Origin: Cepaea nemoralis | Lineage: Eukaryota; Mollusca; Gastropoda; Stylommatophora; Helicidae | Direction of reading: 5' to 3' | Length of the DNA: 64,000 nucleotides | Assembly (NCBI GenBank): GCA_014155875.1 | Contig: JACEFZ010022415.1 | Location: forward strand, 142,501 to 206,500 | Part shown: positions 1 through 11,259 of the stretch, in pieces | Position numbering within the stretch: the stretch's first letter is position 1 | How the letters are laid out: each line of letters starts with the position of its first letter | Program-made: the position numbers and the translations under genes | The notes under the pieces: generated by a model | Told to the model about the DNA's origin: nothing | What the model saw: only the letters and a program-made list of their open reading frames with translations | Database searches by the model: none

Positions 1-15
1 GGGGGGGGGGGGGGG
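1..15. repeat. Poly-G run at window start
   Basis: Fifteen consecutive G replace sequence that in the second duplication copy (near 55700) is ordinary mariner DNA. It may be a real homopolymer or an assembly or gap-filling artefact. Confidence 0.8.
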
Positions 16-739
16 AAGGACTGCCTGCAAAGGATATTCATAAGGACATGCTTCCTGTTTATGCCGACAAATGTTTGTCCCGTAAAGCGGTGCATATCTG
101 GGTAGAAAAAAAAAAAGAAGAGGACGATCTACAATTGTTGATGAAATGCGGTCTGGTTGTCCTGTTGAGATTGCAACAGAAGCGTCCAAGCAGCGGCTGG
201 AGGCTATGATTAGAGGTGACAGGCGAGTAACGATAGGCTCTGTAGCATCTGCCCCTGGGTACTCACATGGTTCAGCATACAGCATAATGCACGATCTATT
301 GAAATTTCCAGGACTGCTAACTAGAGGAGTGTTGCTTCTACATAACAATGCCAGACCACACACGGCTCGATTAACTCAGGAGAAAACTAACTAACTAAGA
401 TGGGAAGTTCTGGAACATCCACCATACACCCCAAACTTAGCCCTTAGCGATTTCCACCTTTTTGGTCCACTTAAAACCCACCTTGGCGAGAGACATTTCG
501 AGAGTGACGCCAAAGTTGAATGTGAAGTGAAAACATGGTTTAGAATACAGAGCATGCAATTTTATACAGCCTGTTTGGGAGGACTGATAAAACGATGGGA
601 AAAGTGTATCAATGTTGGTGGAACGTATGTTGGGAAATTAAGGGACAATGTATGTATAAAAATAAACTGGCTTCAAGTTGTTATCATATTTAGTTATTTT
701 TCTACAGCCATTTGTGGCTTACTTATTGACTTCCCCTCG
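16..739 (+). mobile_element. Mariner copy A, internally deleted, 5' end outside window
   Basis: The fragment encodes pieces of a Mos1/irritans-type mariner transposase: an N-terminal helix-turn-helix part (146-300) joined directly to the second catalytic block, here HNNARPHT, then SDFHLFGPLKTHLG in another frame, and the C-terminal KRWEKCINVGGTYVGK (around 585-640). The first catalytic Asp block is deleted and the second Asp is Asn, so it cannot be active. A 3' terminal inverted repeat ends at 739, followed by the TA target at 740-741. The same deletion joint occurs in mariner C, so it predates the duplication. Confidence 0.88.
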
Positions 740-741
740 TA

Positions 742-1280
742 CAATTCTGGATATGTACACAGACCCAAGGATACGCCCTGATGTCTATTATATTCCCATG
801 ATGCTGTGTAAGGTCTGACACGCAGCTTTCATCACATGGGTGGTATGATTGCGTACTCCACTTTTGTGAGGTGCAAGCTTCCGACCATGGAAGAGCTCAC
901 GCAGTTGTTAATAGAACTGAAGACAACAAAAGTACAGGAAGTGATGCGTACAGTAACATGGAATTTCCAGGCGACTTTATCTGACCTCGACACAGAAGAC
1001 TAAGTTCGGCTGCTCACGAGATCGCCGAACGACATGGTGGTGAGAATTGAATGATCTACGGAATTTGTGGAGATGGGTTTTTACCAACAGGAGAAAGACG
1101 GGACAGCTGCTCAACATCAGCTCTGGCAGCTGAAGTGTGTTCCATGTTGGAGATTGATATGTAGATTGGGAACAGTTTGTGGTGACCATTGGAAGAGAAC
1201 AGCGACACCGACCTCCCCAGGCTCAAGACCCCTGAGGCCTACATCGCGACGTTCTATAGGCAGTAGATGACCCTGGTACA
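742..1280. other. Non-coding part of the duplication
   Basis: No convincing gene. The stretch is conserved at 56439-56980 of copy C with indels that break every short reading frame. I see no terminal repeats or motif. Confidence 0.6.
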
Positions 1281-1465
1281 TAACACGGCAGGCAGGCAAG
1301 CGGGTAGCTATTACGTATATAACACGGCAGGCAGGCATGCGGGTAGCTATTACGTATATAACACGGCAGGCAGGCAAGCGGGTAGCTATTACGTATATAA
1401 CACGGCAGGCAAGCGGGTAGCAATTACGTATATAACACGGCAGGCAAGCGGGTAGCTTTTACGCT
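1281..1465. repeat. 39-bp minisatellite, about 5 units
   Basis: Units of 35-39 bp built on aacacggcaggcaggcaagc followed by gggtagctattacgtatat. Because 39 is a multiple of three, several frames stay open and give spurious 13-residue repeat peptides on both strands. The homologous array in copy C has roughly 22 units. Confidence 0.95.
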
Positions 1466-2102
1466 ACACAGCCAGCAAATGCTAAACACCTACTGACAAA
1501 AAGCAATACATTTTGTTGGCAAGAATCTTCTTTGAAGAGTAAAATGAGACCATTTATATGAGAAGTTATAGACAGTTGTGTTTGATGTAAGATCTTTCCA
1601 ACATAAACTGTCAAGAACTGTCATTACTACCTGCAGTAACTTGCGGTGTGGGCAGGGTGGTTTTGAGCCTGAGAAATGAAGGCAGACTGGCTGTTTTAGT
1701 GGCCGCGAACTGTGCAGGTTAGGATAGACAGAAGTGAGTGTAGCAGGCGAGATATCGACCACACAAGCCCTCTTGAAAGAAACGGGTTTAAATGGCTTTT
1801 AAATGCAAACGAATCGACTTCATTGCTCCGGGTTTTATCTCATATGGCTCGACCTCTTTCCACAAGGCGACGTGCCCAAAGCGTCGCGCACGAACTATGT
1901 AGCTCCAGCAACGACCCCCAGGAGAATTGCACCTGTGAACCGAATGATGTAATCCGCAATCGAACCCGCAATCTTCCGAGCTCGAGGCATATTCCTTCCG
2001 CCTCTTGAAGTAAGGTTTCACCAAGGGAAATCTGGCTATCACATGATTATTTTAGCCACATTACCTGCGTCTTTCCACTATGAATTCTAAGACGTAATTG
2101 TT
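1466..2102. other. Non-coding part of the duplication
   Basis: A 98-codon open frame at 1712-2008 is also open in copy C (58098-58394). The differences I can see between the two change amino acids at nearly every site, so there is no sign of selection on a protein. Nothing else is recognised. Confidence 0.6.
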
Positions 2103-2103
2103 G

Positions 2104-2480
2104 TGACCTCCTATCCAGTGTGCTTAGATTATTCTACATCTGACTTTGGTTGTAGGACAGAAGGACAATATCCTCAGGGAAGTCTTGTGACCTCCTATCG
2201 AGTGTGCTTAGATTATCGTATATCTAATTTAAGTTGTAGGACAGGAGGACAATGTCATCAACGAAGTCTTGTGGCGTCCTACCAAGTGTGTTTAGATTAT
2301 CCTATATCTAATTTCGGTTGTAGGACAGGAGGACAATGTCATCAACGAAGTCTTGTGGCGTCCTACCCAGTGTGTTTAGATTATCCTATATCTAATTTCG
2401 GTTGTAAGACAGGAGGACACACACCCAGTGTGTTTACATTATCCTATATATAATTTAAGTTGTAAGACAGGAGGGCAATG
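2104..2480. repeat. 84-bp minisatellite, about 4.5 units
   Basis: Unit starts lie at 2104, 2188, 2272 and 2356, with a partial unit near 2420. Each begins tgacctcctat or tggcgtcctac and contains agtgtgcttagattat. The open frame across it is a by-product of the 28-codon period. Copy C has about 3.5 units (58490-58800). Confidence 0.93.
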
Positions 2481-2919
2481 TCGTCAGCGAAGTCCCGATC
2501 ATCAAACCGCTCTCCAGGGGTCCATTGAATTCCATGCTTTGTGGTAGTTTTTGTTTTCTTAATCTAAACTGTAGTCAATACGAATAGTACAGGTGACAAA
2601 ATGTGTACCTGCCTACTCTTGTTCTTATGTCAAATAGCATTATTTTCACATGCCTGGCTGATAAGCGTTAATGGTCATGGTCCGCCATCTCATAGTATCC
2701 AAGAGTATTGGATTAGGTCTGTGTTATGGTTCGTATTTTGTCACGTGGCCAAGCTATTTAGGTATTTATCACTCTGTCTTCCCCTTTCTTTATTTCCCAA
2801 CTTCTACTTGTGTCTTTACGTAAGACCCATACACATTTCTTCAAATACGTCTATGTCTACCCACGTGTAACGTTATCTTCCTCTTCCACGCTTCGCCTGC
2901 CTTTAGCTCCAGCATTTCC
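2481..2919. other. Non-coding part of the duplication
   Basis: Contains an 89-codon open frame (2601-2870) rich in Leu, Cys and Phe, also open in copy C. Between copies I count more amino-acid-changing than silent differences, so I do not call it a gene. No other feature seen. Confidence 0.55.
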
Positions 2920-3363
2920 TTAGCCGGTGCCGGTCGTTCAGAAAGCAATGGCAAACTACTGAACGTAAACTTGTCAAGAGATCACAAACTTCCTTAGCCG
3001 GTGCCGGTAGTTCAGAAAGCAATGGCAAAACTACTGAACGTAAACTTGTCAAGAGATCACAAACTTCTTTAGCCGGTGCCGGTCGTTCAGAAAGCAATGG
3101 CAAACTACTGAACGTAAACTTGTCAAGAGATCACAAACTTCCTTAGCCGGTGCCGGTCGTTCAGAAAGCAATGGCAAACTACTGAACGTAAACTTGTCAA
3201 GAGATCACAAACTTCCTTAGCCGGTGCCGGTCGTTCAGAAAGCAATGGCAAACTACTGAACGTAAACTTGTCAAGAGATCACAAACTTCCTTAGCCGGTG
3301 CCGGTAGTTCAGAAAGCAATGGCAAACTACTGAACGTAAACTTGTCAAGAGATCACAAACTTC
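2920..3363. repeat. 74-bp minisatellite made from the SINE body, 6 units
   Basis: Six units with starts near 2919, 2993, 3067, 3142, 3216 and 3290. Each contains gccggtgccggtcgttcag and aaagcaatggcaaactactg. This core is the central part of the SINE family seen complete at 28701-28962, so a SINE fragment has been tandemly amplified. Copy C has four units (59220-59517). Confidence 0.93.
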
Positions 3364-3538
3364 TTTAGCGCCGAGCTATGTCTGTTTAAGTTGTCAAAGT
3401 TTTCTTAATTGTCTGACCTTGATTTCATTCAATAATGTTTTTCCCAACTCCTCGTTTTGTGAAACATCAGAGCAGGATTTCTGCTGCTTCATTGCCTTGA
3501 CCATTTCGTCAAACCCTTTTTACACACAGAAGCCCCAA

Positions 3539-3603
3539 TCAATATGTTGCACGATTGATTGCCTGGCATATTTCGCTGCATCTCGTCAGGTGCATACTGC
3601 AGG
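3539..3603 (+). repeat. About 65-bp dispersed repeat
   Basis: The segment containing gattgcctggcatatttcgc and tgcatctcgtcaggtgcata recurs at 7724-7786, 39427-39494 and 59692-59754, and in reverse near 39768-39800. It is an interspersed repeat of unknown class. Confidence 0.75.
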
Positions 3604-3659
3604 GTTATATACCATATGAAGTGAATAAACGAATAATACTTTAGCTAAAACAATTAAAA

Positions 3660-3887
3660 CACATAGTCACAGGTATTGTTCCAGTGTGGAACATCTGTTA
3701 TCCCCTCGGTCATTTCACATAGTCACAGGTATTGTTGGAGTGTGGAACATCTGTTATCCCCTCGGTCATTTCACATAGTCACAGGTATTGTTGGAGTGTG
3801 GAACATCTGTTATCCCCTCGGTCATTTCACATAGTCACAGGTATTGTTGGAGTGGTGGAACATCTGTTATCCCTCGGTCATTTCAAT
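3660..3887. repeat. 57-bp minisatellite, 4 units
   Basis: Four units of about 57 bp containing cacatagtcacaggtattgt and acatctgttatcccctcggt. Only two units are present in copy C (59813-59926). Confidence 0.93.
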
Positions 3888-4333
3888 TTAACATGGGACT
3901 ATTTCTGTTTGCACAAAACCGGCTGGAATTGCCTAATTGCTAACGCCTCACTATTTTGAGCAAATGTTTATTGTTTCTGGAATACAGTACACGACACACC
4001 TTTTTCTTTGTTCTCATCATGCCAATATTTTATGCGATGTTTAGAAATCGACGAGGGCGGCTTTGCATAGCCTGTCCACTGTACAGACATTCGAAGCTCT
4101 TTGTTCTTCTAAGTGAGCCGTTGGCATGTCCGTTAGAAACAGCCTCGAATATTAAGGGCCTGCTAGAACACAAGGTAAGCCGGTCACCCACACCCCATGC
4201 GGCCTTCTCTACATTTAGTCTCACTACTTCTAGAAGATCCTCCTTATATTTTGAATTTTTCTTCAGTTGCTTGTCATTTGCAGGACGTCGCAAGAAGCCT
4301 CAACATGTTTTGACAACTTGTGATTTTCTAGGT
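3888..4333. other. Non-coding part of the duplication
   Basis: A 165-codon frame here (3956-4453) is broken by a stop in copy C, where the same bases give only 63 codons, so it is not a conserved gene. No other signal seen. Confidence 0.55.
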
Positions 4334-4561
4334 GCCGGTTACACAACTTTCTCCGTAATCCCGTATATTCTCGTGAGTAACATGACGTGTGTGAGAATCG
4401 GTAGCGGTTCGCTCCGCGTCGGTAACTTAGGAGTATGTGAGCCGGTCACTTAGAAAGCAATGACAAACTACTAAGCGTAATCTTGCCTAGTACATCAACA
4501 GTAGCTGAAAAATGATGCTGTTGACTGCAACGTCCTGTAATGGATATGCAACATAAAAAGC
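4334..4561 (+). repeat. SINE copy with damaged tRNA head
   Basis: Similar along its length to the SINE at 28701-28962: ctttctccgtaat, a promoter-like tRNA half, the body aaagcaatgacaaactact, a stem-like gatgctgttgactgcaacg, and an end at ggatatgcaaca. Compared with copy C it lacks about 20 bp that would hold box A of the internal RNA polymerase III promoter. Confidence 0.8.
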
Positions 4562-4857
4562 AAAATTATTCTAGGTACATTTTGAGTCTCGTAATCTGTT
4601 ATTCCTTTTTGAACGGCCTTCGTTAATGCCATCTTGAATGGTTGTGTTCTTCATCTTGGAATGCATTTAGACTTCTTTAACATCTGTTGCTGGATTTCGC
4701 AGTTAAATTTGAATACATGATTGGATATCCAGCAGAATTCTAACCCTCCATTGTCGCCTCTTACAGATGCATTGTTGTTCACAGTGTTACTATTCTTTGT
4801 GTCACAAGGAACTGTTACAGAATATTATCATATTTATTTGTTGGATTAGAGCAGGGG

Positions 4858-7020
4858 CTCTTAAGAAACAAGGAAAGACCAACGCGTAACACTCTGAGTA
4901 AGCTAAAGCAAGCTAGGAAGGATGTGCAAAAGGCTGCTAGGCAGTGTGCAAATGATTATTGAATCAAGTTATGTGAGTACATTCAAATCGCAAGTGATAA
5001 GGGAAACATCAGAAGCATGTATGAAGGAATAAAGAAAGCCTGTGGCCTAGTGATCAAAAGAAGTGCACCATTGAAAACATTGACTGGAGAAATCATAACT
5101 GATAAGAAACAGCAGATGGACAGTTGGATAGAACACTATTTGGAACTTTACTCAAGTGAGACCAAACTAGCGGATGATGCCCTCAACGCCATTGAGGCTC
5201 TACCAACTCTTGACCACCTGGACACACTTCCCACCATAACAGAAGTTAAGTGTGCTATAAATGAACTTGCATCTGGCAAGGTTCCAGGTAAGGATGGGAT
5301 TCCAATAGAGGTTATCAGGAGTGGGACAAGACACACTCACTCTACAGATCCACCAGCTAATAGAGCTATGCTGGCGAGAAGGACAAGTCCCACAGGATTT
5401 CAAAGATTCAAGCATCATAACACTGTACAAGAACAAGGGCGATCGGAGCGACTGCAACAACTATAGGGGTATCTCACTTCTGTGTATTGTTGGAAAAGTA
5501 TTTGCCAGAATTGTTTTGTGCAGACTTCAAGTCCTAGGAGATCAAGCCTACCCCGAATCACAGTGTGGCTTTCGACAGAACCGGTCTACCATTGATATGA
5601 TATTCTCATTGCGACAAATGCAAGAAAAATGCCGTGAACAGAATCAACCACTGTTTATTGCCTTCATCGACCTCACAAAGGCATTTGATTTGGTCAGTCG
5701 TGAGGGTCTGTTCAAGGCACTAAAGAAGATTGGCTGCCCACCAACTCTTCTGTCCATTGTGGAATCGTTCCACACAGGCATGAAGGGTATAATCAAGTTT
5801 GATGGTGCAACTTCTGAAGAGTTTGAAATCAAGAGTGGAGTTAAGCAAGGTTGTGTACTAGCTCCCACCCTCTTTGGAATATACTTTTCACTTCTACTGA
5901 AATATGCCTTTCGTGATCAGGATGGTGGTATATACATTCACTCACGCTCAGATGGCGGCCTCTACAATGCTCAGAGATTGAAGGCCAAGACCAAAATTAG
6001 GAGGGTACTGATCAGAGAGTTGCTTTTTGCAGATGATGCTGCAGTTACGACCCACTCTGAGGAAGAATTGCAATGTCTACTATCTGCATTCTCCAATGCT
6101 TGTTCTGAATTTGGTTTAACAATTAGCAAAAAGAAGACACAGATTATGTCACAAGGTGCACATGGGGTACCATCAATCTTTATTGACGACGCCGAACTAG
6201 AGATGGTAGACCATTTTACATATCTAGGATCAGTGGTAAATAGCAAATTATCCCTAGATCAGGAAATCAACATCCGGATTGGTAAGGCAGCAACAACAAT
6301 GAACAGGTTAAGAAAAAGAGTCTGGGAGAACAGGAAGCTTACTGCCAAAACAAAAGTCCTTGTCTATCAAGCCTGTGTCCTTAGTACTCTTCTTTATGGC
6401 AGTGAAACCTGGACAACTTACTCACACCAAGAGAAACGTTTAAACAGCTTTCATATGCGGTGTCTGCGAAGAATTCTTGGTATTAAGTGGCAAGACAAAA
6501 TCACAAATACTGAAGTATTGGAAAGATCAGGTTGTGTGACGGTTTATTCCATGCTCAGTCTTCGTAGACTTAGATGGATAGGACATCTTAGGAGGATGGA
6601 TGATGGTAGAATACCAAAGGACATCTTTTTTGGTGAATTACAGATGGGTAAGAGATCTCAGGGTCGGCCTCTACTACGATACAAAGATGTGTGTAAGCGG
6701 GACATGATTGATACAGGCATTGATAATGCACATTGGGAGCAAATTGCCGCTGAACGTGTTGCATGGAGGGCAAAGATCAGAAATGGAATAAAGACAAAGG
6801 AGAAAGTTATTGCAGATAAGTCACACACCGAGCTTATGAGACGTAAGATGGTGCATGATGGTGGAAATGACCACGTGTTCACATGCACCCACTGTGAACG
6901 AACATTTACAGCGCGATTTGGCCTCATCAGTCACATTCGCTACCGCCATAGGTAAAAGTTATTATGCCTTTTTAAAGCACAAACTATCGTCTGTCAAGAC
7001 GGCAAGGTGCCAATGATGAT
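4858..7020 (+). mobile_element. LINE1: 5'-truncated LINE with C2H2-tailed RT
   Basis: A non-LTR retrotransposon insertion bounded by an 11-bp direct repeat tagagcagggg (4847-4857 and 7020-7030). It ends in a short (GAT)n-like tail. It begins inside the coding region upstream of the RT domain, as expected for 5' truncation. The target is the end of a hAT element, since cagggg followed by tagccaaactac resumes at 7025. A 70-bp piece of the same 3' end lies on the minus strand at 26745-26815. Confidence 0.85.
5017..6955 (+). pseudogene. LINE1 reverse transcriptase with C-terminal C2H2 finger, frameshifted
   Basis: The protein would copy LINE RNA into DNA at a nicked target. The first frame (5017-5466) holds ASGKVPGKDGIPIEV. 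After a one-base shift near 5325 the second frame (5321-6955) continues with NKGDRSDCNNYRGISLL, FIDLTKAFD, SGVKQGCVLAP and the catalytic FADDA (about 6025-6040). The C-terminus has the LLYGSETW and RRLRWIGHL motifs common to RTE, CR1 and L2-like LINEs, and then a single C2H2 finger (CTHCERTF followed by HIRYRH, about 6880-6950). The endonuclease domain is absent because of 5' truncation. An upstream TGA in copy A (near 4959) is TGG in copy C. Clade not assigned. Confidence 0.87.
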
Positions 7021-7024
7021 AGAG

Positions 7025-7690
7025 CAGGGGTAGCCAAACTACAGCCCGCGGGGTGGATCCGGCCCGCGACATCATTTCATCCGGCCCGCCGACGGCAACT
7101 TGTTTACAATTTCGCTTTTACAATTACAAAGTACAAACGCGTACCTGCCAAAATAATATATTTTCCTCAGTATTATATAGAGTGTAATTTTAATGACTGG
7201 GAGTTTTGAAGATATTGCCGTTCCAAATACTGTATTCACCCTCTGTGGAGTTCATGCAACATAAAAGGTCACTACAAAACTTGGGACGCCAATATTTTCA
7301 AAATCCCCGCAATCATTAAAAGTATATCCTGTAGTAACACAGTTACACATGTAATTGTTCAGACCTATCACTCTATAAGTAAAATAATAGTGTGTATGAC
7401 ATTATACAATGCAAACGGTAATGCATGGATTAATATAAGATAGTAAAACACACATAAAAGGTTATTTTGATTACATAATTTTCGGATAGCTTCTATGAAC
7501 AGAGGAAAGTAAAATGTTATACATATTTATAAAATTAAATTAGCCCCGTATTTGTTATATAAATAAATAGCTATCGTTATCTCCCGTGCTGGCATTAACA
7601 TGGATTTATATTACATTTAATTTCCCCCATTGCCTCATTTCCTTTAGTACAATTGTTTTTCAAGCTGTACTTTTATTCAAAACAATGTTT
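7025..7690 (+). mobile_element. hAT-type left end plus AT-rich interior, repeat copy 1
   Basis: Begins CAGGGGTAGCCAAACTACAG and carries ccggcccgcgacatcatttc and ccggcccgccgacgg, the same terminal signature as the hAT ends at 10486 and 26389. The AT-rich interior (about 7085-7690) recurs at 24480-25030. No coding sequence remains and no right end was found, so it is a deleted or fragmented copy. Confidence 0.65.
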
Positions 7691-8085
7691 TCCCGTAGTG
7701 AATTTGAATAACGAAGACACAAACAATAGATTGCACGATTTATTGCCTGGCATATTTCGCTGCATCTCGTCAGGTACATACTGCAGAAATCACACAACTT
7801 ACGTGAATTAACTAGATAAATCCTTCAAGTTGAAATATACACAATTTCGCACAGTACTGTCGATTGTCTACCACGGTAATTTTAAGCTGACTAACATGTC
7901 TTTCTGTTTGCACAATTCTGGCTTGCGTTGATAGATCATAATTGCTTCTGCAAATTTTAACAAGCGAGTATTCTGTGTTCTAAACAACACGCGAAATGCA
8001 GTCTCTCTGGACACAACATGGCGACTGGCGACAATGTGCCTGCCGATTGAAGACGCCGGGAGCTTCCGGTGTGTCGGCTTCCGGT
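7691..8085. other. Intergenic, no gene seen
   Basis: Contains a copy of the 65-bp dispersed repeat (7724-7786) and otherwise no open frame or structure I can name. Confidence 0.5.
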
Positions 8086-8662
8086 GTGTAGTATCTGCTC
8101 TTGATCTTCTCAGGGCTACAAGCAGAGGTCAACTGAATAAACAGCATTTTTAATGAAGAATGGGGAGCAAAGTACTTCTTTGTGGAAACAAAGTACTTTT
8201 ATTGATTGCTATGCACATTTATTGCGAAGACATAAATAGACGACATGTTAGTGAACAATGAGACAAATATTTTGAAATATGAATTCATCATCATCATCAT
8301 GATCATCGTCATCATCATGTGACATGTGAAATAACATAGGCGATCATGCACACGCCCATCTGGAAAGTACATGAGAACATGTCTACCAGCAGGTCAATGA
8401 GTGCACAGCACACACTGCAAGGTGAGATCAACAAGTGAAAGAGCAGCAGGTTAGACAGAGGAAGCTCCTGGAGGGGACAGGTCGAAGATTGTGTTGTAGA
8501 GTTTTGTTTGAGTATCTACTGACACGTGTTCGTTGTTAAGACAGTTCCAAGTCTCTCAATTTTTAAGGGCTCGTGGTTCCCACGGGGTACAGAACCGCCC
8601 CATCTGTTTATTCAGGTGACCTCTGCTTGTAGCCCTGAGAAGATCAAGAGCAGAGACTACAC
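8086..8662. repeat. Inverted repeat (59-bp arms) with hAT fragment between
   Basis: Arms 8086-8144 and 8604-8662 are reverse complements with about two mismatches (left arm contains gatcttctcagggctacaag). The spacer of about 460 bp starts with 8145-8190, which matches the BED-finger exon of the hAT transposase (around 18303-18345), and then an (ATC)n microsatellite at 8286-8320. It could be a foldback element or two hAT remnants in opposite orientation. Confidence 0.8.
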
Positions 8663-9319
8663 TTTGATGTTAGCGAAAATTTTAGCGAGTACAATTACAA
8701 GGTACACATGTGTACCTGCCAAAAATAATTATATTATCTACATTCCTAACGTATTGTAGGAAGGTAATTGTTACGACCTAACACCACTCTTGAAGTAAGG
8801 TAATATCGTGTACGATATTATACAATTTAAAAAATTATGTATGGATTAATACAAGATGGTGAAAGCAAATGAAAAGTTTACTAATTGCTTAATTGCAGGA
8901 GACATTCCACTTAAAGAAGCACTTAAATTAAAATGTGATAATTAATTGTAACAATAAATAATCACTGTATCTGTTATATTAATACATAGCTAATGTTATC
9001 TCCCCTTAAGATCTTAATTTTGATTTAGATTATACTTATTTCCCCTCATTTCCTATTTCCTGTACTACACTGCTTTCAAACTGTATTTTACACTTTTGTT
9101 ATGCACATTATTGAGAATACAGAACTAAGCAACAAAATGTTAGTGAACAATCATACTGATAACGTTAAATGAGTTGGGTTGAGTTGAGTTGCGTTAAGAA
9201 CCGACATTACTGCACTCAGGACATTCACATGCGTTCCCTCGTTCAACAGCCAGCGAAGAGTCATACTATTGATCGTCTTTCCTCCCTCACCCCCACTCCC
9301 ACCCCCACCCCACCCCCGC
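8663..9319. repeat. Partial third copy of the AT-rich repeat, then C-rich tract
   Basis: About 8690-9160 shows the same landmarks as 7085-8350 and 24480-25200 (acaattacaaggtacaca, a later tgttagtgaacaat). A C-rich stretch lies at 9290-9318. No gene. Confidence 0.55.
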
Positions 9320-10116
9320 TATCTGATTAAAAGTTCCCCTTGTCTTCCCTCTCGGTTTTGAGATTCTTCCAGAACTCTACCGATCCCTCGCAATCTCATT
9401 CTTTCCACATAAGGGTTCGCAATCTGTTCCTCCGCCTTCTCCACGTGGTCCCACAAGCGCACGACACCTCCACCTTGTCCATAAGCAATCTACCACAGAG
9501 AGGAGCATTCCCTGTTAGCCTATCAGCCTGTTCATTCCCCCGCACCCCCGCATGGCCAGGGCAAATTATCCATACAATTCTCACAATCTGTGACCTCTGA
9601 AGCGACGATAGCCATTTCACACGAAACATCCCTTTCTCCACCTTTCTAAGCATGCTCTTTGAATCCGTAATGAGCCGTAATGAGTACAATGTGTGTTGCA
9701 GCAGTCTCCTCTAGCTATGTTACTGCCTCCACCTCCATTCTTATGCTGGAGGTAGTAGTCTCATATGCCAGACTCTCCTTTTTCAAGACTCGTCCATTAG
9801 CCTTTGCAATAAAACCCCAACCACTACGTCTGTTTCTCACCAATGACCCATTAGTGTAGATGACTATGTCACCTTGATGTGTTTTGCTCTGGATCAACTG
9901 TTGCACTTCAAACTCAGTGCGGCCCGCTGTCCATTCCCTGCACTCGCGACCCAGTGTTATTATTACATTGTGCCAGTCCGTCATGTCTTCCGGAACTTTA
10001 GCCCACTCTCTTTCACGATTGATGGTCTCTAGATCACACACCTGACGTATAGAAAGTTCTGCCTGTGCCACCCAGGGCCTGCCTCGTCTTTGTCTATGAC
10101 CCTTGACTATATCCAT
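9320..10116 (-). pseudogene. LINE RNase H domain fragment (LINE2 copy 1)
   Basis: Minus strand. One frame holds GHRQRRGRPWVAQAE, then the RNase H motif VIYTNGS (usually YTDGS) and SSIRMEVEAV with the catalytic Glu. After a deletion a second frame holds LITDSKSMLRKVE, the third Asp, and CPGHAGVRGNEQADRL with the terminal His and Asp. The order matches the RNase H tail of LINEs such as LINE5. The RT domain is missing. A sister fragment at 25488-26035 keeps the bases deleted here. Confidence 0.82.
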
Positions 10117-10477
10117 GCCTGCATGCAGTCAAATAACATAGGCGACCATGCATACGTTTATCAGTAAAGTACATGAGCACATGTCTACCAGCGAGTCAAT
10201 GAGTGCACATCATCCACTGTACGGTGAGGTAAAGAAGAGAAAGGGCAGTAGGTTAGAAAGAGGAAACTCCTGCAAGGGTCAGGTCGATCATGCATTCGAA
10301 AGGTCTGTTCAACTGAGGACATAAATTATTGTGAATGATGGAGACAATTGCGGGCAACGTGTAGTATGTTCTGTTTTGTACGCATCAGACTGGATAGAAG
10401 TGAAGACAACACCCGACACTGTCAAAGGTAGAAGTTTAAATCTTTACATTTGAAAGTTCGTCTTAGGGTAAGTAGTC
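10117..10477. repeat. Dispersed repeat flanking the hAT end
   Basis: This stretch (gtcaaataacataggcgac to ttcgtcttagggtaagtag) recurs at 26040-26380, and its first half at 8325-8480. In both 10117 and 26040 it is followed directly by a hAT left terminus, so flank and hAT end were copied together. Confidence 0.75.
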
Positions 10478-10820
10478 ATCTAGACCAGGAGTCACCAAAC
10501 TACGGCCCGCATCCGGGTCCGGCCCGTGACGGCATGTCATCCGGCCCGCTGACGGTACTCGAACTTGCTTAATATAATGTATGGGACACGAAACGATGTG
10601 ATTCAATGTACATGTAAATATTATATTTAGAATAATAGGCGATCTACACACGTGCGGAGACCTCCTGGCGCTATGTGTATTAAATTTACTATTTTCAATG
10701 ATAAATTATTGTATCTAGATTTTAAAGTTTATTGTAATGTTTGCTTATTTCGCGCCAGCCCAAGTTCTTCCTCGGCTAGTGGTAGCGCCCCTACGCTCTG
10801 ACAATACCTCGGTTTCCATG

Positions 10821-11259
10821 TGTCAGGATCTTCTTTTAGGCTCGTTGGCTAACACATGTGAGACAGTACAAGTACAACGTGATTCGACGTAAGACACAGC
10901 AACACAATTTCTATGGATTTATTACCACATTAAATACATAACAATAGTTACAGCAATGTACAACATATAACAACTCACAACCACCATACAGCTCATAGGT
11001 CTGACGCTCACAATATCAGTCGTTCAGCTCACAACCACGGAGATTCACAAAACGCCTTGCTCTCGACACACACGTCCGTTCAGATGTCCAGTCCCAGCTT
11101 GGTCTGAGATTAACACACACTGCCCACTGCCTCTGGTGGGGTCACGTGGCTTTGCGTGTGTCTGTCGTCAGCGCTGGTCGCGTGTCAGGTAAGAATCTCA
11201 CCAGCGCGACAACTCTTGTCCGCCGGGCGCCGTAACGATGTTGCTGCTAGGCTCTGACA
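10821..11259 (-). repeat. gypsy1 3' LTR
   Basis: Direct repeat of 17096-17534, TG...CA ended, next to the polypurine tract. It is the 3' LTR because the genes run leftward. Confidence 0.93.

Larger units (their letters stand above)
16..5038. repeat. Segmental duplication, copy A
   Basis: This block is repeated in direct orientation at about 55715-61095. It holds, in the same order, a mariner remnant, a 39-bp array, an 84-bp array, a 74-bp array, a 57-bp array, a SINE copy and the 5' part of LINE1. By eye the flanks between arrays differ at a few percent of sites, while array copy numbers differ strongly. The true left boundary lies outside the window. At the right the similarity stops only because gypsy4 interrupts copy C at 61096, so the duplication may have extended through LINE1. 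Confidence 0.9.

Noticed and set aside
1712..2008. 98-codon ORF conserved in both duplication copies
   Set aside because: Differences between copies mostly change amino acids. No domain or start context.
2601..2870. 89-codon hydrophobic ORF conserved in both copies
   Set aside because: About four amino-acid changes against two silent changes. No sign of protein selection.
2920..3363. CRISPR-like regular repeats
   Set aside because: Units are contiguous tandem repeats with no unique spacers, in eukaryotic DNA.
3956..4453. 165-codon ORF
   Set aside because: Interrupted in copy C and runs into a SINE.
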